Source: an uncultured Neomegalonema sp. (GTDB lineage Bacteria > Pseudomonadota > Alphaproteobacteria > Rhodobacterales > Rhodobacteraceae). Taken from it: a stretch of 9,290 nt of DNA. Below, one piece after another: positions 5,640 to 9,290 of the stretch (the stretch's first letter is position 1; each line of letters begins with the position of its first letter). The position numbers were made by a program, and so were the translations under genes. Under the pieces are notes generated by a model. The model was not told the DNA's origin. It saw only the letters and a list, made by a program, of their open reading frames with translations, and searched no databases. Location of the stretch: assembly GCA_937958345.1 (NCBI GenBank), contig CALGNW010000146.1:1-9290 (forward strand), in the 5' to 3' direction.

Positions 5640-8600
5640 TTCAGCGGTCCCAGAACCTCGACACGGCCCGCTGCGGTGTTGGCGCGAAACTCTGGGCGGT
5701 ACATATCCCCGACGCTTGCCGCCGGATGATAAAACAGGCCCGGCGAGACCGCGCGGACGATGTAGGCAAGTTCGAACATCTCGTCTTCGCCGGAATCGAC
5801 AGCCGCCAAAAAGCGGTCGGACCTGAACTCCGCCATTTGGGTGTCGCGCACGGACAGCCAGTCGAGCGACTCGACTTCACCGGCGCGGAGAAGGGCCGGA
5901 TTATCAATTTCAAATCCGGCAGGCAGAGGGTCGTCCACCATCAATCTTCCGGCTGGTGCGCCCTCCGCCTGCACGGTGATGACCACCACCAGACGGTCAT
6001 TGCGCGCCACGGCATCGACAACAGCCTCATCCCCATCCAACGTAAAATAGCGACGCGAGATGCTCAGCCCGTTTCCACCCGCTGCGGGCGGTTCCGAGGG
6101 CACGCCATGGGTCGTCAGCACTGCGTCCTGACTGCGCTCGCCGGTATTTGCGATGACAATGCTCCGTCCTTCAGCGATCCCGTCATCAAATACGCGCACC
6201 ATCGGGCCGGATGCCGCCACGCCGTCCACTGTGACCGTCCCCGTCGCCATATCGTCAATCACGGCCTTGGCCGCGAACAGCGTCCACGCCTTTTCCTGCG
6301 TCGAAGTCGGACGCTGCGGCAAGCCGAGCGGATTGACAACCCGTATCAACGACTCGCGGTTCACCGCATCCGATCCGGCCTCAACCGACAGCGCGAGAAC
6401 CCCGGCAGCATCGCGCAGCGTCGACCCGTAGTCGGCCCGCAAAGAGCGTCGTCCCCGTGGACGGCTGACCGCGTCCGACGCCGCGAGCCTGAACATCCGG
6501 TCAGCGCGTTTCTGCTCGCCATAGGCGGCAAGGGCCGACCCGAGCTGCGCCTTGGCAAGCGGCGTCGCGAACGCCTCGGCCTTTGCATCGGCAAAATACC
6601 GCAAGTCGCCAATGGACGCCGTGCCCTCGCGGGCGAGCACCATCAGCGCGTAGGCAATATCCTCGCCGCCGCTATCGAAATCACCGGCATAGGCAAGCCG
6701 GTTACGCAGGTTGGACAACGCGGCATTCATTGCGGCATCCGGCACTGTGTACCCCTTTAGCCGCGCCTGACTGAGAAAGTCCGTCACGTAAGCATCAAGC
6801 CACCCGTCTCCCGAAGACGCGCGCCACAGTCCGAATGAACCCGCATTCGCCTGACTTGCCAGCACTTTGCTTACTGCATCGGCGATGCGCTGTTCGATAT
6901 CAGCACTTTGATTCATGCCCATCGCTGCCGCAACGTCGTTGAAATGCAGTAGCGGAAAGGCGCGCGAGGTCGTTTGCTCGGTACACCCGTAGGGGTATGC
7001 ATCCAGACCGCGCAGCAAACCCGGCACATCAAACTGCGCCAGCGGACCGACCGCGAGCGTCGCATGTCCGGTTCCCGCACGAAATCCCGAAAATGTGCCG
7101 GTGTCGACAGTCAGGCTACCGCCGTTTGCAGCAAGCGGAATTCGGCTCCGCCTCAGCACTTCGGGATCATTCGCGCGCACGGGCAGGATGAACGTTTTGA
7201 CCAATGCCTCTCCATCAGGAGTGGTGGTGGTCAGACGAATTTCGTGATCACCCACAGCCCCCGCCACAACGGGAATTCGCAGATCGGTTTTGGACTGCAG
7301 ATCGACTTCGAACGACGCCCTTCCAAGGGTCAGTCCGGCGTCAGATACGATATCCAGTTTCGTTTCGCCCTTCGACCCGCTCACATGAGCAAGCTCGACC
7401 AGAACGCGGCTTTGATCTCCGGGTGCCAGAAACCGCGGCGCGCTGACTGACACAACAATCGGGTCGGCGACTTGCACGTCCTTTTCAGTGCTGCCGACAC
7501 CGTCATCAGACCAAACCACCGCCATCAGCTTTACGGTCCCGTTGAAGTCCGGCATCAGAAAGTCTGCATGCGCCGTTCCGTCTTCACCAACCTCAAGCAC
7601 GCCCGAAAAGAACGCCAGCACATCCTCGTTCGGAGGCGGAGCCGTCTTGCCGGACGCAGGGCCATCTCCGCCCGAGCGGATGCGCCCCGGCGTGCCGAGC
7701 GATCCGTCTATCAGACGGCCATAGACGTCGCGAATGTCGATGCCGAGCCGCCGCTGGCCGAAATAGTGCTCATCCGGCTTCGGCGAATCGAAACCGGTAA
7801 TATTGAGTACCCCCACATCAACCGCCGCAATCGTTGCGTAGGCACGCGTGCCATCCGGCAGATTTGAGACTTTCAGTGTCGCCCGCATCTCTGCACGCGG
7901 ATCAACAGCATCCGGCGTCAGAAAACTGACGTCGAGCTTGCGCTCCGCCGGGTCTATCTCGGCCCATTGTAAACCGATGGCCCTCGAAGGATTACGCCCC
8001 GCCTCAACGTCCATTGGCCGGATCAGGGTTGCGGTCAAATATGCACCTGCCCCCCACGCATCGGTGACGGGCATGTCGATCACGGTTTCGCCGGGGTCGA
8101 CATCGACGACCCTCATGTCGATTAGACGATTGTCTAGCGCGGCAACGAACACCTTACCGGCAAAGCGCGCATTCACGCGCAGCTTTGCGGTATCGCCGGA
8201 TTTATACCGCTCTTTATCAAGCGAGACTTGCAGCGTATCGGGCGTATCGGAACCGGCGACGGGCGCATACCATCCGGCATCGAAACGAACGCTCGACGCT
8301 GTGTATTCACCCTCGGTCGCGACCAGCTTAAGCTCGTACCGGCCCCAAGTCACCGGCGTCTCGATAACTGCAGCCTGCTGAGGATCAATGGAGATATTGC
8401 CGGAGGCGATTCTCTCGCGGCTGGTGGTCGGCTCGTACCGCCATGACCCGTTCACTTCATACCACTGATAGCGCGTGTTGACCTTGGAAACCTCCCAACC
8501 GACCGAGTCAAAACCCCCGCGCTGTCCGTCACGATCAACGCCAATCACTTCAAAGCGGGCAAGGCCGCCTTGCGCCACCGTGTCTTCGAACAGAGGTTTG

Positions 8601-9290
8601 ATTCCGATCAGAGGGGCCACGGGCATAATCGGGCGTTGCAAAATCCGCTCGACCGGACGGCCCGACCCATCACGCAGCCTGACAATCGCCTCCAGTTTCA
8701 TCGGCTGTACCACGCCCTGCATTGCGGGCAACGACAGTGGTATGACAGCCTTGCCGTTTTTATCCGTCTTGAGACCGGCAGAAAGTGTCTCAACCTCCGC
8801 AGTCACGCGCTCGGTTTCGTCACCGAAGGAGAAACCCGGATAGGCGTCTAGCTCCTTTGCGGCAGTAACCCTGACCGCACCCGAAATAGGCAAGTCAGCG
8901 GCGGGCGCACCGTACAGATAGCGCCCAGTGATGCTCAGATCCGGCACATCTGTCAGGCGGATCTTTTCCGCAGCTATCTCAAGGTCAAAGTCGATACGCT
9001 CCGGGGTAAAATCTTCGACAAGAAACATCTTGCGCGCGAGGGCCGGCGCTTTGGGGTCAGCATAAATTGCGATCTCCCAGCCGCCGCGTGCCGCTGCCGC
9101 CTGCAAACCGAATGAATGACTACGCCCGCCCGCGCCCTCGTCTTTCAACACTGCACGCGAATGTTCAACACCGTCAGGGCGCGAGACAATCGCGGTCAGC
9201 GGCAGATCAGCTACAGCCGCCGCGCGTGCATCGCGCAACAGAACCGTTGCATGAACCGTCTCGCCCGGACGATAGGCGCCCCGCTCTGTG
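5636..9290 (-). CDS. yfhM: bacterial alpha-2-macroglobulin, YfhM type, 5'-truncated by the window edge
   Basis: This is a periplasmic, usually lipid-anchored protease trap: a protease cuts the bait region, the protein rearranges, and a reactive thioester bonds covalently to the attacker. The visible part is 1217 residues, numbered from the first whole codon at 9289. The reading frame stays open to the right edge, and its first residues, ERGAYRPGETVHATVLLRDA, match a macroglobulin-domain motif, so the true start, signal peptide and any lipobox lie outside the window. Several macroglobulin-type beta domains fill residues 1 to about 520. A Gly/Pro-rich, domain-free stretch at about 528-554 is the probable bait region. 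FLMPDFNGTVKLMAVVWSDD (577-596) is the conserved A2M core. The thioester motif YGCTEQ has Cys769 and Gln772 (codons at 6974-6985), followed by the helical thioester domain and a C-terminal beta domain ending HPAASVGDMYRPEFRAN. An intact thioester places it with E. coli YfhM rather than the thioester-less YfaS group. It is co-transcribed with pbpC (4-nt overlap). Confidence 0.95.
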   Translation of the reverse strand, partial: TERGAYRPGETVHATVLLRDARAAAVADLPLTAIVSRPDGVEHSRAVLKDEGAGGRSHSFGLQAAAARGGWEIAIYADPKAPALARKMFLVEDFTPERIDFDLEIAAEKIRLTDVPDLSITGRYLYGAPAADLPISGAVRVTAAKELDAYPGFSFGDETERVTAEVETLSAGLKTDKNGKAVIPLSLPAMQGVVQPMKLEAIVRLRDGSGRPVERILQRPIMPVAPLIGIKPLFEDTVAQGGLARFEVIGVDRDGQRGGFDSVGWEVSKVNTRYQWYEVNGSWRYEPTTSRERIASGNISIDPQQAAVIETPVTWGRYELKLVATEGEYTASSVRFDAGWYAPVAGSDTPDTLQVSLDKERYKSGDTAKLRVNARFAGKVFVAALDNRLIDMRVVDVDPGETVIDMPVTDAWGAGAYLTATLIRPMDVEAGRNPSRAIGLQWAEIDPAERKLDVSFLTPDAVDPRAEMRATLKVSNLPDGTRAYATIAAVDVGVLNITGFDSPKPDEHYFGQRRLGIDIRDVYGRLIDGSLGTPGRIRSGGDGPASGKTAPPPNEDVLAFFSGVLEVGEDGTAHADFLMPDFNGTVKLMAVVWSDDGVGSTEKDVQVADPIVVSVSAPRFLAPGDQSRVLVELAHVSGSKGETKLDIVSDAGLTLGRASFEVDLQSKTDLRIPVVAGAVGDHEIRLTTTTPDGEALVKTFILPVRANDPEVLRRSRIPLAANGGSLTVDTGTFSGFRAGTGHATLAVGPLAQFDVPGLLRGLDAYPYGCTEQTTSRAFPLLHFNDVAAAMGMNQSADIEQRIADAVSKVLASQANAGSFGLWRASSGDGWLDAYVTDFLSQARLKGYTVPDAAMNAALSNLRNRLAYAGDFDSGGEDIAYALMVLAREGTASIGDLRYFADAKAEAFATPLAKAQLGSALAAYGEQKRADRMFRLAASDAVSRPRGRRSLRADYGSTLRDAAGVLALSVEAGSDAVNRESLIRVVNPLGLPQRPTSTQEKAWTLFAAKAVIDDMATGTVTVDGVAASGPMVRVFDDGIAEGRSIVIANTGERSQDAVLTTHGVPSEPPAAGGNGLSISRRYFTLDGDEAVVDAVARNDRLVVVITVQAEGAPAGRLMVDDPLPAGFEIDNPALLRAGEVESLDWLSVRDTQMAEFRSDRFLAAVDSGEDEMFELAYIVRAVSPGLFYHPAASVGDMYRPEFRANTAAGRVEVLGPLK

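Noticed and set aside
5726..6760. 344-codon open frame antisense to the alpha-2-macroglobulin
   Set aside because: Its product looks like an Arg/His-rich shadow translation, while the opposite strand encodes a conserved domain in this stretch.
9236..9238. TTG as the start codon of the alpha-2-macroglobulin
   Set aside because: The frame continues upstream to the window edge and encodes a typical macroglobulin-domain motif there (RGAYRPGETVHA), so the true start is outside the window.

Overview
The window reads as chromosomal DNA of a moderately GC-rich alphaproteobacterium. The best clue is the small acidic protein at 220-735 (FYDLN acid domain family, TIGR02300), a family found essentially in that class. 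The intracellular Cys-type PHB depolymerase and the style of the tRNA-Ala(GGC) agree. The FYDLN protein keeps a CxxC...CxxC zinc-ribbon pattern, whereas many Rhodobacteraceae members, as I recall them, have lost these cysteines. This argues weakly for another alphaproteobacterial order; I cannot name a genus.

Layout. Positions 1-735 are read leftwards: a complete tRNA-Ala(GGC) with encoded CCA (20-95), then the FYDLN-domain gene with a long Asp/Glu tail (220-735). The 212-bp divergent intergenic region (736-947) carries one plausible sigma70-type promoter for each direction. The rightward promoter overlaps a near-perfect palindrome that resembles the TGC-N3-GCA site of the PHB regulator PhaR, and it is followed by a strong leader hairpin. 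Positions 948-3554 hold three rightward genes packed like an operon: phaZ (intracellular poly-3-hydroxybutyrate depolymerase), a YgjP/DUF45-type zinc metallopeptidase starting 3 nt after phaZ, and a PaiB-family FMN-binding split-barrel protein 30 nt further on.

Positions 3558-9290 hold two leftward genes. A bacterial alpha-2-macroglobulin of the YfhM type, with an intact CTEQ thioester motif, runs off the right end of the window, so its N-terminus is missing. pbpC (bifunctional peptidoglycan synthase PBP1C) follows with a 4-nt ATGA overlap. This is the known alpha-2-macroglobulin/PBP1C pair: a periplasmic protease trap plus an enzyme thought to repair peptidoglycan after an attack on the envelope. 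The pbpC operon and the phaZ operon converge tail to tail with only 3 nt between stop codons.

Nearly everything belongs to recognisable families. I see no mobile element, CRISPR array, phage gene or clear novel system. The points most worth a second look are the phaZ control region, the unusual phaZ-metallopeptidase-PaiB cluster, and the protease-bait segment of the alpha-2-macroglobulin.
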